Source of the DNA: Linyphia triangularis
Taxonomy: Eukaryota; Arthropoda; Arachnida; Araneae; Linyphiidae
Assembly: GCA_963978545.1 (NCBI GenBank)
Contig: OZ021726.1
Location: 34,072,459-34,136,458, forward strand
Length of the DNA: 64,000 nucleotides
Direction of reading: 5' to 3'
Part shown: positions 29,746-39,825 of the stretch, piece after piece
How the letters are laid out: each line of letters starts with the position of its first letter
Numbering within the stretch: position 1 is the stretch's first letter
Program-made: the position numbers and the translations under genes
The notes under the pieces: generated by a model
Seen by the model: the letters and a program-made list of their open reading frames with translations, nothing else
What the model was told of the DNA's origin: nothing
Database searches by the model: none

Positions 29746-30114
29746 CACACAAAAAAAAAATTAAGAATAAAACATATTTGAAGAAAATAGTCGATATCTG
29801 TAAACGTGTTTCATCTTTATTGATTCGAATTTAATTCTTTAAATTTTAAATTACATGAATTAAATGTTTTAAAAATAAATTATTATGTACAAGTTATGAG
29901 AATACAGTAAACAAATGAAAATAGACTTTTAAACTAGATTTATTTTAGAAGTAGAAATTAAAAATAATTGAAGAAACAGTTGAAAATACGTAATAATAAG
30001 ATTGCAAAATACAAATTCATACATTCAATACACCAATTCAAAGAACAGTTTAAGTTTTAAAGGCAAACTATTATACTAATTTTTTATACTCAATATTATT
30101 ATATAACTTATATA
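29746..30114. other. AT-rich sequence inside the second interruption of the hAT pseudogene
   Basis: No genes or element ends recognised. Confidence 0.4.
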
Positions 30115-30331
30115 TGTTATCCCCAGTGATGTAGAGGGCGCTGCTAATGTAATCCCCTAGCGGCGACTTCGTCGCCAGAGAGAGAGAGTATGATTGAAGG
30201 AGTGAAGGTGAACGGACGTGGAAGTAGCCTCTCCTAGTTTAGGTTTAAGAACCTATTTCTATCTTTTGCACGAATAAACCTGCTGTCCATTTAATTGGCC
30301 TCTTTCACTTTTACCCCTTCATCATACAACA
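30115..30331. mobile_element. Solo LTR, 217 bp
   Basis: Begins TGTTATCCCCAGTGATG, ends ATCATACAACA. TATA on both sides (30111-30114, 30332-30335) is a 4-bp target duplication, although the surrounding AT content weakens it. Contains CACGAATAAACCTG, a polyadenylation signal, and a GC-richer centre (AGCGGCGACTTCGTCGCC, itself an inverted repeat). Typical of a Ty3/gypsy LTR. Confidence 0.72.
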
Positions 30332-30886
30332 TATATTTAAAATCATAAGTTTTGAAACTTGTTTATTGCAAGTCAAACACATATATTTATTCGGTCCTAT
30401 AATTCTGAAATGAGAAAAATGTAACTAAATAAGTTCAGGTATTGTTCATAATAATATTAAAGAAAATTGTTTTTGAGGATTTCAAGTTAAAAATTAAATA
30501 AATTACATAGTTTAATAAAAAAAATTTAAATGGAGAAAAAATTTAAAAAGTAGTCGGGGAGTTTTTCTCCCCCCCCCCCAAAAAAAAAATGTATTGTAGT
30601 TAATCTAGATCTAAACATTGTTAAAAAGGACCAACTTATTCAATTTAAGCCTGATGGTAGTTTTGTTTCTTTGATGATCAAGTGTTACTCTCTTGGCATT
30701 CAAAAAAAAAATCTAATGTTGCCATAAGTTCTGGCAATTAGTTTTATTAATTGCGTTTGGTGGAGATCCTCTACAACAAATTCACCTTCAGCTGAATGTA
30801 TAAAACCCAAAGTATTTAATTTTTTGACAATGTTACCCTGTGATAAATACTTAAAACAGAATAAACGATGTAATCTAAAGGCTTTT

Positions 30887-30925
<39 letters not shown>

Positions 30926-31229
30926 GACACATAATGACGAAATAATTTTTCTGTTTGTTGCACAAAAAACAATACTCCATCAGAAGCAAATTTTAATACA
31001 CCTTTATTTACATTGCATGTAAACGATTTGGCATTTTGATGGTATTGCATACCATTTGATGGCTATTGCAATGACCAATTTTGCTTTTGTTGTTAACAAA
31101 CTTATATATATTCTTCGCAGGTTAGGTTTGTACTAAGCTTTTTCACTACATAACCTGAAATATAATAAAGAATATTGTATATTACATAGAATAGATGTGG
31201 GTTTGTGTCATTTACCGTTTTTGTATTTT
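30332..31229. other. AT-rich, homopolymer-rich sequence
   Basis: Contains a C9/A9 junction near 30571-30589 and a poly(T) run near 30889-30919, which may be the tail of a minus-strand retroposon. No coding region seen. Confidence 0.4.
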
Positions 31230-31915
31230 TATCATCCATTGAGAAAATATGGCCAATTTGGTGATATTTTTTTGTTGCGATAATTCTTATACGCATCTTT
31301 AAAAAAAAAATAAAAAAAATAAAAAAAAATTGCCAAAATACTCATTCTGGCGATATTTATTTCAATAATTCTTATGTTATCTTTCTTATAAGTGAAACTG
31401 TGGAGAGGAGAAACAACGATCGTCGATGAGCTATGCTCAAGGAAAGAGAATTTTATGTTGAAAACATTCGTTTTTCAATTTTTTTTAGCATTTAAAGCAT
31501 TTTTACGGAAATTTCTGATGTGAAAATGTTTAGAACACATTAAGAGGCATTACCACAGCGATTTTGAACAAAATCGTTAGAGCGGCACTTTAGCAATCAT
31601 TGAAAAACATGATATTTTTCAATGGCAGCTACCTTATGCGCATGCGCGATTTTATTGAAAACCTTAATGATAGATCCTTGGACCATCACCAACCCTCACA
31701 CCAAATTTGAACACCGTAAGCCAATTTGTCGAGAGTTTATGCTGACCACGTACACACAGACAGACATTTTTTCCATATCACTTTTTTGAGATCAGGATGT
31801 TCCAAAACGAGGAAAAATGCACAAAAAAAATATATATATATATTTTTTATTTTTTATTTTTTTTTAGCGAACACTACTTTTATCACCCTATGTATTACAT
31901 ATGGGTAATTGAAAG
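31230..31915. repeat. Dispersed repeat, compound copy (matches 17009-17115 and 22305-22665)
   Basis: 31362-31470 matches 17009-17115 (TTCAATAATTCTTA ... GATGAGCTATGCTC ... GAAAGAGAATTTT). 31546-31915 matches 22305-22665 (CCACAGCGATTTTG, CAATGGCAGCTACCTTATG, ACAGACAGACATTTTTTCC, ATGGGTAATTGAAAGTAA). Here the two blocks are adjacent, so both may be parts of one retroposon. An AT microsatellite interrupts at 31829-31862. Confidence 0.65.
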
Positions 31916-32345
31916 TAAAAAATAAAAAAAATAACCACCTTGCATTCCTTTTAGTGGTCATTTACAATCCCGTGAAAATAATTCAGCCGGCACTCATGGC
32001 CCCGTGTCGCTAATGCACGTATGTTGTGCAGTTCCAATAAGTGCTTCTACTACATAAATAGTGTGGTGTGATGATCAATTTCCATGAATTTTCTACAAAA
32101 TGGATAAATTTCGTTTAATTTCAAATCAATGTATATTAATTATATAAGTTTGACAAAAGACTGTCGTAAGTTTTTTTTAATTAATTTACTCAACTGCTAA
32201 GTACACCAATACTCTTAGAAAAAAATAACTGACAATATTAACTTATTATTCCAACTAATGGACAACTTTGACGCGTTACAGTTACAGTAAGTAATGTGCT
32301 TGTAGTAAGTCAAGTAACATCTAAAAAATTATAACATACAAATTA

Positions 32346-32525
32346 AAATCATTTACACAGAAAAAAACTTGTTGTCGCCTTCTCTTAAATCGTCATGCAG
32401 AGTATGAAATAAACCTTTTGAGGGCCTTCTTGATAAGAAGGGACGCACTCCTAAAGCTCTATTCTTTCTTCGTTTCTTAATAAGATAAGCATGCGCAATT
32501 CATCATCCTCACTTGACGAAAACAT
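32346..32525 (-). pseudogene. PIF/Harbinger transposase N-terminal fragment
   Basis: Minus-strand reading FSSSEDDELRMLILLRNE, then (after a frame slip) RALGVRPFLSRRP, GLFHTLHDDLREGDNKFF. This is the conserved start of PIF/Harbinger nucleases (acidic SSSEDEEL, basic Arg stretch, WVRP, GEFHxLxxELR, FF). The DDE core that should follow was not found, so it is truncated. GC-rich element-end sequence lies immediately upstream. Confidence 0.7.
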
Positions 32526-32539
32526 TTTGAATACAGAAA

Positions 32540-32677
32540 GGGGAACGAAATCATAACAAACACGGACGCTAGGCCTGGCCACTGCAAACGCGTGGATGCG
32601 CCACTGCAGTCGCTAGCCCGGGCGTCTAACGCGAACGCGCGCGTTAGCCACTCGAGTGGCTCTGTATAATAAGGCCC
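32540..32677 (-). mobile_element. PIF/Harbinger 5' terminal region (GC-rich)
   Basis: Read on the minus strand it starts GGGCCTTATTATACAGAG at 32677, with TAA next to it (32678-32680) as expected for the 3-bp target site. It contains the palindromes GCCACTCGAGTGGC and CGCGCGTT, and is far richer in CpG than its surroundings. Immediately upstream of the transposase fragment. The other end is not identified. Confidence 0.6.
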
Positions 32678-33029
32678 TAAGATTTAACCCGTTTTGCGTA
32701 ATTAAAAAAGTTCAGAAACTGAACTCGTCCTGTGAAACACAATTTAATAAAATTATCGTTGTATAATGTACAGTAACTAAAGTTGTTGTATTTGATGTAA
32801 CTGACAAAATGATTAAATTTTAATGAAAATTACATCTTCGAATCTAAATCATACTGAATGCTCCAATAATTTTTTTTATATTTTCTTAAAAATTTAAAGT
32901 TATAATGAACTTTTTGTCAAGTATCTTAAGTAAGAATTAAAATGCAATATTTTTCACAAATTATATGCTATATTTCCGTCGTCGAACATTAGAGTTTTTT
33001 TTTTTTTTTTTTTTTAATTTTAATTTAAT

Positions 33030-33118
33030 TTTAGAGTCCTTATTTTTTGTTTGGAAGGTTCTTGAAAAGTCCTTAAAAAGTCCTTGAATTTGTTTTAAAA
33101 AAATCTGTATGAACCCTG
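33030..33118. mobile_element. End of a CAGGGTTCATAC..AAGGACTTTT short element
   Basis: Ends TGTATGAACCCTG at 33118; the reverse complement starts CAGGGTTCATACA and contains AAGGACTTTTTAAGGAC. Left terminus not found. Lies just before the third piece of the hAT pseudogene. Confidence 0.5.
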
Positions 33119-34420
33119 AACTATTATTCAGTTTTTAAGTAATTGCAATTTGGATTTAAACAAACTTGTTGACCAAGAATATTACGGTTGTACTACAATG
33201 GCTGGCCACGTTAGTGGTGTTTAAAAATTATTATCTGACAAATATCCAAAGGCATTCTTTCATTGTGCCAGCCATGTATTAAATCTTGTCATTAATGATC
33301 TAAACGTTGTCAAGGAAATAAGAAATGCCGCAGGAACAACAAAAGAAATAATTTTTTTTCGAGAAAGCACGCAACGTCGAAAGGAAGTTCCCAACATCCC
33401 TCTATTTTGCGAAACACGCTGGTCATCAAAATATAAGAGTATTAGAATATTTACTGATAACTTTCTGACTATAGTCCAGCCTTTGAAATTACTTTCAGAA
33501 AATGCGTCAAACACACAATGTTCAAAGCACATCAACTTTATACTGCTGCAACAATTCCAACGTACATTGTGACTATTTTAGCGATTTTCGTTAATTCCGC
33601 AAATTTGAATCTGTTTGTAATCAACTTCAGAAAGTAAACGTGTATTAAATCAATTAGCGATTTATGTAATTAAATTGACGTATATACTGCGATCCCATCG
33701 TAATAAAGCCTTGACTGAGTTTAATATCCTCTACGATAAAGTTCTAAAAATGTGTGAAGAACTAAATATTGAACTCAAACGTCCTCGAGTAGTTGCAAGG
33801 CAGATTCACAGATCAAATCAACCTTCTGGTAATAAACAAGGTTTCCATTTTCATCCCCCTTACCTGGACTCCGTTATTTCTTCTCTGGAATGATCGTTTT
33901 TCTACAACCCACGAAAAAGCATTTTCTCTTTTGCAACTTCATCGACAGGCAATGAAAGAATTGGGAAAAAAACTTCATTTCTTGATATTGTAGAAGACAT
34001 AAATAGCATTTGTGGAGATATTTTGCCCAATTTTATGAATGAAGTGACGACGTGGAAAAGTGAAGTGAATCAAAAGGAATTTCCAGAATATTCTGAATTA
34101 ATTTGCGAAGCAACACCTTTTCTACCTAGCTGAAGCAATAAAGATTGGGCTTACTCTCCCTGCTATTACCACTGAGATAGAATATTGAACTGGAGTAACT
34201 ACTCCCGGTCGCATTTAAGCATACCTCACATTGATTCAAACCACAGAAGGGAATGAGTGTACGCCATTGGCTGATACTTTGCTTTCATGGAAGCCGCTAA
34301 ACACTTGACAATATTTACTGTGTTGACACAGAGAATTAAACACATGTTTTAAATCTTGAGTTTAGGATATGATTTTTAAATGGCGAATGTTTTATAAATG
34401 ATAATTTTATTCCTGATATT

Positions 34421-34650
34421 AGATAGAAAGTGGGGCTCCTGCCCCATAAGGCGGGATGGTATGGTTTGGGGGCGTGGCTATGACGTCACCGGAAGTGGAG
34501 TTGAGCTGTTTCACTCCTGCTGCTGTTTTAGTTTTGGTTTCGTTATAAGCTGTTTATGTATGACGTCACAGTGGGAATGACGTCATAATTTGTTTTATAT
34601 CAAAGTTTTGAGCTGTGGCAACACTCTTTAGTTTCGGTTTATCTTTCAGG
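34421..34650. promoter_or_regulatory. GC-richer patch with three TGACGTCA sites
   Basis: Perfect CRE octamers at 34481-34488, 34561-34568 and 34578-34585, with GGGGGCGTGGC (GC-box-like) just before the first and ACCGGAAGTGG (ETS-like) overlapping it. This looks like a promoter or enhancer module, but no host gene starts nearby; it may belong to a transposon. Confidence 0.4.
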
Positions 34651-34693
34651 TAGAGTTGAGTTGTTCTAGGGCTGCTTCTAAATGAAAACATTA

Positions 34694-34977
34694 TGGTGAT
34701 AGGACGCTCTGGCCTTGCATTTTAAAGTTGCTGGATTCGAACCCCGGATTAAGCACGAATGTTCGTTATGATTCTGAATCCACGTTAAGCTGTAAACCCC
34801 GGCCTAATTAGCTATCATTGTGCGTAAAAATAGGTTGATTGTATAAACCAACCGATCCATATTGTTTGTAAGACTGTTTGGTGGGAGTTTTCCAGGTTTT
34901 CTCTAATTGGAAACACGCAGAATGGCCTTAGTGAAGCCCTTGCACCATAAAACATCATCAACCAAATTGAAACTCAA
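34694..34977 (+). mobile_element. tRNA-derived SINE, second family
   Basis: Box A-like TGATAGGACGCTCTGGCC (34695-34712) and box B GGATTCGAACC (34733-34743) give a tRNA-like head. The body (CACGTTAAGCTGTAAACC; GTTTGGTGGGAGTTTTCC) and tail (CACCATAAAACATCATCAAC) are typical of arthropod SINEs. Different from the SINE at 10959. Confidence 0.72.
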
Positions 34978-36046
34978 ACATAGGAGAGTTTCCCCTACAT
35001 AGATCTATCCGAAAGTATTCCTTTTTCATAGAAATAATAACCTGACAATGTTTCAATACAAAAGCCTTAAACTCTTGCGCCAGGCAATTTCTAACCTGAT
35101 CAATCAACTGTTTTAAAACAGTCGATACAATTGCAAAACAAAAAATCTTTAAATATATATAGCTGTGTATAAATACAGTAAAATAAAAATTATTTCAAGC
35201 ATTTCCTAATCGCAATTTGTATAAAAAGGCAAAAGAACTCGAATTAATAGCAGGCATATAGCCAGATGACGAGCGATAAAATCTTTCATAAAATTATTCT
35301 TTTACTTCATTATAGCACAGAGAACTCTCGATTATTTTTTCTTTACCTTATTCGTTCTGTATACCTTCCACCACAACATTTAATAATTGTGACTATAATT
35401 TATAAATTTATAGTGTTTATTATATGGAAAGAATTGTAAATTACTTATGATTAATATACACATGTATGTTGCATAAATATTCTAATATTTTCTTTGCACA
35501 TAATTATACTCATGCACTCTTGAAAAAATTTCTGGCAATGCTCATGATCAATTACATAGAAGTAATAATAAAAAGTGTTAACTGTGTTGGAAAAAGGACA
35601 TTTTCATGAAATTAATTACATTCAAATTCCACACAAGCCATGTCCTACAACTTTAATACAAATTAAATTATGCTAAAAGCCAGAACCTGTATTAAATGGA
35701 TCTAATGTAACATTATAAAAAAATTGAATCTGAAAGTTTAGTCTAATAAATGCATTTTTATCTACATTTTAGATTTTAAGATATTTTCAAATCTTCAGTG
35801 TTTACAAAATTGAAATAAATTTAAAGAATTAAATGTAACACAACATTAATTGAGTAGCAGTTTGTTTCAAGGAGGCAGCAAACATATTAAAATTTGTTGG
35901 AAACTTGGATATATGTGCTGATATAATGTGCTCGATCTGTACGGAAATAATTGCGATTAAAAATTTCCACTATCTTTACGTTAGTTTCAACACAATAAAT
36001 AATTCAGTTTTAGTTACAAGATTTAAAAATATAGAATTAGCGGTAT
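34978..36046. other. AT-rich intergenic sequence, nothing recognised
   Basis: No coding blocks, termini or RNA genes seen. Confidence 0.45.
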
Positions 36047-36516
36047 TGTTATGAATTTTTCCGCTGAGGAAATGCCTAGGGTACAGTTTTCACGGTATAA
36101 AAATATTTATTCTCTCTTCAGAAAGCTCACAAAATTTATTCACAGGCAACAGTTTAATTACTCTCAAGCTTCAACACAAGCTTCAACAAAAATAACTTCG
36201 AATTCAGCGATTATACAAGCTCACTCCAATAGGTAAACAAAGCGATCAGCTTTCAACGAAATCCGAAGTCAATCTGAAAACTTTCCCTTTCTCCAATCTT
36301 TTTATATACAAGCGCGTGAGACATTCTCGAAATTTCCAGCCAATTCATCGGAAACGAAATATCTCGAAACTTCTCGATTGCTTTAGGTGTTGCCACCTTT
36401 TTCTAACTTGTATAATCGCTATTAATTAATAAATAAAATAAGATAAAAATAAATTACAATAGAATTTTGAAATAATACGTCACTATTTACAATATATACA
36501 GACAATTTGTGCAACA
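36047..36516 (-). repeat. Gypsy 3' LTR
   Basis: 470 bp. On the minus strand it runs from TGTTGCACAAATTGTC to ...TTCATAACA. The plus-strand TATATACAAGCGCGTG stretch (36302-36317) lies in the middle. Confidence 0.9.
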
Positions 36517-36533
36517 TTTCCCCCTTCTTAAAG
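36517..36533 (-). other. Gypsy polypurine tract
   Basis: Minus strand reads AAGAAGGGGGAAA immediately before the 3' LTR, the primer for plus-strand DNA synthesis. Confidence 0.82.
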
Positions 36534-36568
36534 ACTGCACGTCCCGGGCAGTGAAGTCCTTAAGCCAT

Positions 36569-37020
36569 TCAATGACTTCTACCATAATATGGGGCTAGCC
36601 TATTGTAGTGTACAACTCTAGGTTTACAGGAAGGTGTCCGTTGAATTCTCACCATGATGTCGTTGATCTTCTTAAGGATCCCATACGGCCCTTCCCAGTT
36701 CGTCTGGAGCTTAGGGGAGAGTCCTTTCCGACGTTTGTCACCTTCCTGGAATGAACGGTCCATGGCCTTGGCATAGTACCGGATCTTCATGCGCTCCGTC
36801 ATGATGTTGTTTCTCTTTCTGGCGAACCGATGTACGGCTTCCAAACGTGCCTGCAGATCATCTAGATACTGGACAGGCGAGGAAGGAGTGTCCTGTGGTT
36901 GTCCAAAGAGGAGGTTGCTGGGGAGCCTAAGGTCTCTTCCACACATCGTTAGAGATGGAGAAAATCCGGTGGTCTCGTGAGTTGCACTCCCGTATGCAAC
37001 AGAAGCGGTGAAAGTTTCTG
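36569..37020 (-). pseudogene. Gypsy integrase C-terminal fragment
   Basis: Begins mid-protein near 37020 (ASVAYGSATHETTGFSPSL, then MCGRDLRLPSNLLFG) and runs to a stop at 36569, including SPKLQTNWEGPY, the post-catalytic domain. The usual VWL-containing turn before RRKG is missing (GDKRRKG), indicating a further short deletion. It is in a different frame from the gag/protease open frame, so it cannot be made as part of it. The DDE core is absent. Confidence 0.8.
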
Positions 37021-38442
37021 ATCCCCATCTTGCTGGTTATATGATTTTGATATTGCGTCCGAATCATCCGCGGGTGCAGCTGATAGATCCCGGGACCTCC
37101 GGTCGATGCTTGTAACAGGAGTACGGATGTCGATTCCCTCGTCACTAACTTTGTCCATTTCCACATGAACCACTTCCTGGGAGGGTTTCATCAACGTCGC
37201 TTTCTTCGGTTCTCTCTCCGAGGCTGGAGAGGTACTTTCCATAGATGTGGACTCTTCAGCATTCTCTATGACATTGTCTTCATGAGCTACAATCCGATAT
37301 AAGCACAGCTCTTTCATGTCTAGATCGTGCAAAGGAACTTCGCCTCTCCATGTTTGCAGCTGGCTTTTCTCAAAATTCAGCGTAATTCCATTTTTCTTCA
37401 AAAAGTCTAGTCCGAGAATGCACGGATCTACAATTTCGGCAGCATAAACAGTGTGCTTGTAGGTGTTAAATCCAAGGGCAATGTCCACTTGCAATTTCCC
37501 ATGAACAGAGATATTACCACCAGACACAGTTTGTAGAGAAACAGAGGGCGCTGTGTAGAGGAATCGGCTGTTCAGGCGACGAGCCACGTCCGTCCTTACG
37601 ATCGTTACGTTCGCTCCCGAATCGACGATTAGACGACATGGAGTTCCGTTGATCTCCCCCTTCACGAATAAACCCTGGTTTCCTCCTTGTCGGGATGAAA
37701 CGTGGAAACGACTGGTCGGGGCTTCACCTGTTCTACATTGCAGCTTCTGCCCTGCGAGATGACATCTTCTTAGATTCAGTTGTGGAGAATCCGTGGTAGT
37801 GTTATCCCTTCTCTTTTTCAAATCAAGGCAGTTTCGTCGTAGATGCCCTTCCCGTTTGCAGTGCCAGCAAACGACTCTGGTCCTTCGATCCCTGGCTCCA
37901 GGATAGCTTCTCATCATTCTATCAATTTTGCTTTCCAGTTCTCGAAGCTTACTGGTGAAAAAGTCAGAAGAATCCTCGGCTAATGCACCACGCACATATC
38001 GTCGGTCTTTTCCAGAAGCTAGCTGCGCGGCTTCCACTCTCATGGCGTACACGAGGGCCGACTTCAGGTTTTTGTTTTGGGATAACCTTACCGCCTGCTG
38101 CACATCGGGATCTTGAATAGCATCGATGAAATACTGCAGAGAAAGATCGTCTCGTACATCCGTGGGACAGTCAGGGAAAGCGAGGAGCGACAGTCTTTCT
38201 ATATCCGATGCCAATTCTTGAAGAGTTTCATTGGCCTTCTGCTGTCTCACTTTCAGTTGCAGTCTGTTGTAATCCTTTAGATGCTGCTCCCCAAACCTTA
38301 ACTCCAACGCACTTGCCAGCGCCACGAATTCTCCCCGCTTCTCTTCAGAAAAATGTCTGTAAAATGTCAGCAGCTTCACCTCGAAGAGATGCTGCGAGAT
38401 GGAATGCCTTCGAAGTATAGTCCCAACCATTCGCAGAAGCAA
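36949..38442 (-). CDS. Gypsy gag C-terminal part, zinc knuckle and protease
   Basis: 497-codon open frame; real coding probably begins near 38355 with FSEEKRGEFVALASALE, because the first ~30 codons overlap the other gag frame. Retroviral-type capsid segment, then the CCHC zinc knuckle CWHCKREGHLRRNC, then an aspartic protease with LIVDSGANVTIV and ILGLDFLKKNG. The C-terminal ~30 codons run out of frame into the integrase remnant. Gag packages element RNA; the protease would mature the polyprotein. Without RT the copy cannot move on its own but could be mobilised by a relative. Confidence 0.85.
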   Translation of the reverse strand: MLLRMVGTILRRHSISQHLFEVKLLTFYRHFSEEKRGEFVALASALELRFGEQHLKDYNRLQLKVRQQKANETLQELASDIERLSLLAFPDCPTDVRDDLSLQYFIDAIQDPDVQQAVRLSQNKNLKSALVYAMRVEAAQLASGKDRRYVRGALAEDSSDFFTSKLRELESKIDRMMRSYPGARDRRTRVVCWHCKREGHLRRNCLDLKKRRDNTTTDSPQLNLRRCHLAGQKLQCRTGEAPTSRFHVSSRQGGNQGLFVKGEINGTPCRLIVDSGANVTIVRTDVARRLNSRFLYTAPSVSLQTVSGGNISVHGKLQVDIALGFNTYKHTVYAAEIVDPCILGLDFLKKNGITLNFEKSQLQTWRGEVPLHDLDMKELCLYRIVAHEDNVIENAEESTSMESTSPASEREPKKATLMKPSQEVVHVEMDKVSDEGIDIRTPVTSIDRRSRDLSAAPADDSDAISKSYNQQDGDQKLSPLLLHTGVQLTRPPDFLHL

Positions 38443-39109
38443 TCATTTCAAATTGCGTTTGATAAACGCGCCAAGACGACTTCCCATCAAAAGGGGCCAC
38501 TTTGATGTTAGAGAGCGGCGCCATAAAGGGGATGGAAGCGTTATCCCAATTAGGTGAAGCTATGGCCACAGCTTCACACGTTTCCATTTTTCGCAGCCTT
38601 TCTTCAACAACGTCAATGAATCTATCTTGCTCTTCCTTTAAGGTGGAAACTTTTTCTTGCATGGTGGAAACTTTTTCTTGCACGATGGAAACTTTTCCGT
38701 TAAACTCCTCAAACTTTTCATCAACTTTCTTTCTTACTACATTGAATACTTCTTCTTTCACGGATAGCAGAACATTTGAGGTAGTTTCAATTATGGTTGA
38801 TTCCACCATTGAGGCTAGCTCCATCTTCATTTCTTCTTTGATTTCATTCACTGCTGCAGATGTTGTTTCACACTTGGCGGCTAAAGCTCTAATCTCCGAT
38901 GATGTAGCGGCAATTGCGGCGGCGGTGGACTCTTGGCCGGCTTTCATTTCGGCTGCGGCAGTTTCTTGGCAGGCTTTCATTTCGGCTGCGGCAGTTTCTT
39001 GGCAGGCTTTCATTTCGGCTGCGGTGGTTTCTTGCTGGGCCTTCATTCCAGCAATCATTTCCATCAACTGCTTCATTTGATCTTCCATCATTCCTCTAGT
39101 TGTCGGCAT
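38345..39109 (-). CDS. Gypsy gag N-terminal part
   Basis: Starts MPTTRGMMEDQMKQL. A run of 11-residue repeats (QETAAAEMKAC type; plus-strand 38931-39045) and a coiled-coil region are followed by a conserved capsid start (KVAPFDGKSSWRVYQTQFE). The frame stops just after LRGEAADILQT, exactly where the other frame takes over, so one extra base in a five-A run on the plus strand (near 38350-38355) has split gag in two. Either an inactivating mutation or a sequence error. Confidence 0.82.
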   Translation of the reverse strand: MPTTRGMMEDQMKQLMEMIAGMKAQQETTAAEMKACQETAAAEMKACQETAAAEMKAGQESTAAAIAATSSEIRALAAKCETTSAAVNEIKEEMKMELASMVESTIIETTSNVLLSVKEEVFNVVRKKVDEKFEEFNGKVSIVQEKVSTMQEKVSTLKEEQDRFIDVVEERLRKMETCEAVAIASPNWDNASIPFMAPLSNIKVAPFDGKSSWRVYQTQFEMIASANGWDYTSKAFHLAASLRGEAADILQTFF

Positions 39110-39123
39110 TCAAGATGACTTGA

Positions 39124-39141
39124 TCCCACTTCTGACATCAC
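39124..39141 (-). other. Gypsy primer-binding site (tRNA-Leu-like)
   Basis: Directly inside the 5' LTR the minus strand reads GTGATGTCAGAAGTGGGAT. TGTCAGAAGTGGGAT resembles the complement of a tRNA-Leu 3' end. The assignment is from memory. Confidence 0.55.
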
Positions 39142-39608
39142 TGTTATGAATTTTTCCGCTGAGGCAATGATGGTACAGTTTTCACGGTATAAAAATATTT
39201 ATTCTCTCTTCAGAAAACTCACAAAATTTATTCACAGGCAACAGTTTAATTACTCTCAAGCTTCAACACAAGCTTCAACAAAAATAACTTCGAATTCAGC
39301 GATTATACAAGCTCACTCCAATAGGTAAACAAAGCGATCAGCTTTCAACGAAATCCGAAGTCAATCTGAAAACTTTCCCGTTCTCCAATCTTTTTATATA
39401 CAAGCGCGTGAGACATTCTCGAAATTTCCAGCCAATTCATCGGAAACGAAATATCTCGAAACTTCTCGATTGCTTTAGGTGTTGCCACCTTTTTCTAACT
39501 TGTATAATCGCTATTAATTAATAAATAAAATAAGATAAAAATAAATTACAATAGAATTTTGAAATAATACGTCACTATTTACAATATATACAGAAAATTT
39601 GTGCAACA
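39142..39608 (-). repeat. Gypsy 5' LTR
   Basis: 467 bp, nearly identical to 36047-36516. Differences include a small indel cluster near plus-strand position 39165, and single changes such as GAAAACTC/GAAAGCTC and CCCGTT/CCCTTT. Confidence 0.9.
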
Positions 39609-39668
39609 AATCGTATTATCGTATTAATTTACTATCAAAAGGCTAAAGAAGTTTGTGTATATAAATGC

Positions 39669-39825
39669 TGGTGAGTCATGATTGTGTATAGTCCTGTACC
39701 GATAGATGGCGTTAGAGGTACCGCATGCTTGAATATTCAAATGTAACAATTTTTCTGTTATTAAAATTAGATGTGCGAAGATCACTCAACATGGCGTGTC
39801 GTTTTATTGACTTCACGAACAAACA
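39669..39825 (+). repeat. BEL/Pao 5' LTR
   Basis: Runs TGGTGAGTCATG to CACGAACAAACA. Followed after four bases by TTGGCGCTACAACTTGGGG, the likely primer-binding site; the tRNA was not identified. Confidence 0.92.

Larger units (their letters stand above)
26045..34235 (+). pseudogene. hAT-superfamily (DUF4371/ZMYM-type) transposase pseudogene in three pieces
   Basis: Piece 1 (26045-26708): YPVTDELRLKLLREAST, RSFRFELLKTYHWLAYSAF, GPLCKVCVL, a frameshift near 26283, then VLDSTYHKEIEENREKL and SVLADEKADIGGTEQLSIG, the DUF4371 region. Piece 2 (29684 to about 29745): a short DFLRS-like continuation. Piece 3 (33128-34235): MAGHVSG, CASHVLNLVINDLN, CETRWSSKY (RNase-H-like domain with the conserved RW), LKMCEELNIELKRPR, and a LTLPA-type end. 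Stops and frameshifts throughout. Two large insertions separate the pieces. Related hAT genes are annotated elsewhere as zinc finger MYM-type or kinase-inhibitor-repressor-like proteins. Clearly inactive. Confidence 0.82.
36047..39608 (-). mobile_element. Ty3/gypsy LTR retrotransposon, internally deleted
   Basis: Two LTRs (36047-36516, 39142-39608) bound 2.6 kb of minus-strand internal sequence. Gag, protease and the integrase C-terminus are present; reverse transcriptase, RNase H and the integrase catalytic core are missing, with the junction near 37020. The LTRs differ only by a few substitutions and a small cluster near their start, so insertion was recent. The polypurine tract and primer-binding site are in place. 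No matching target duplication is seen (GGTAT left, AATCG right), so one flank may have been altered. Confidence 0.9.

Noticed and set aside
36051..36236. Small plus-strand open frames in both gypsy LTRs
   Set aside because: They lie wholly inside LTRs, antisense to the element, and show no protein features.
38502..39080. 192-codon plus-strand open frame
   Set aside because: It is the antisense shadow of the repeat-rich gypsy gag.
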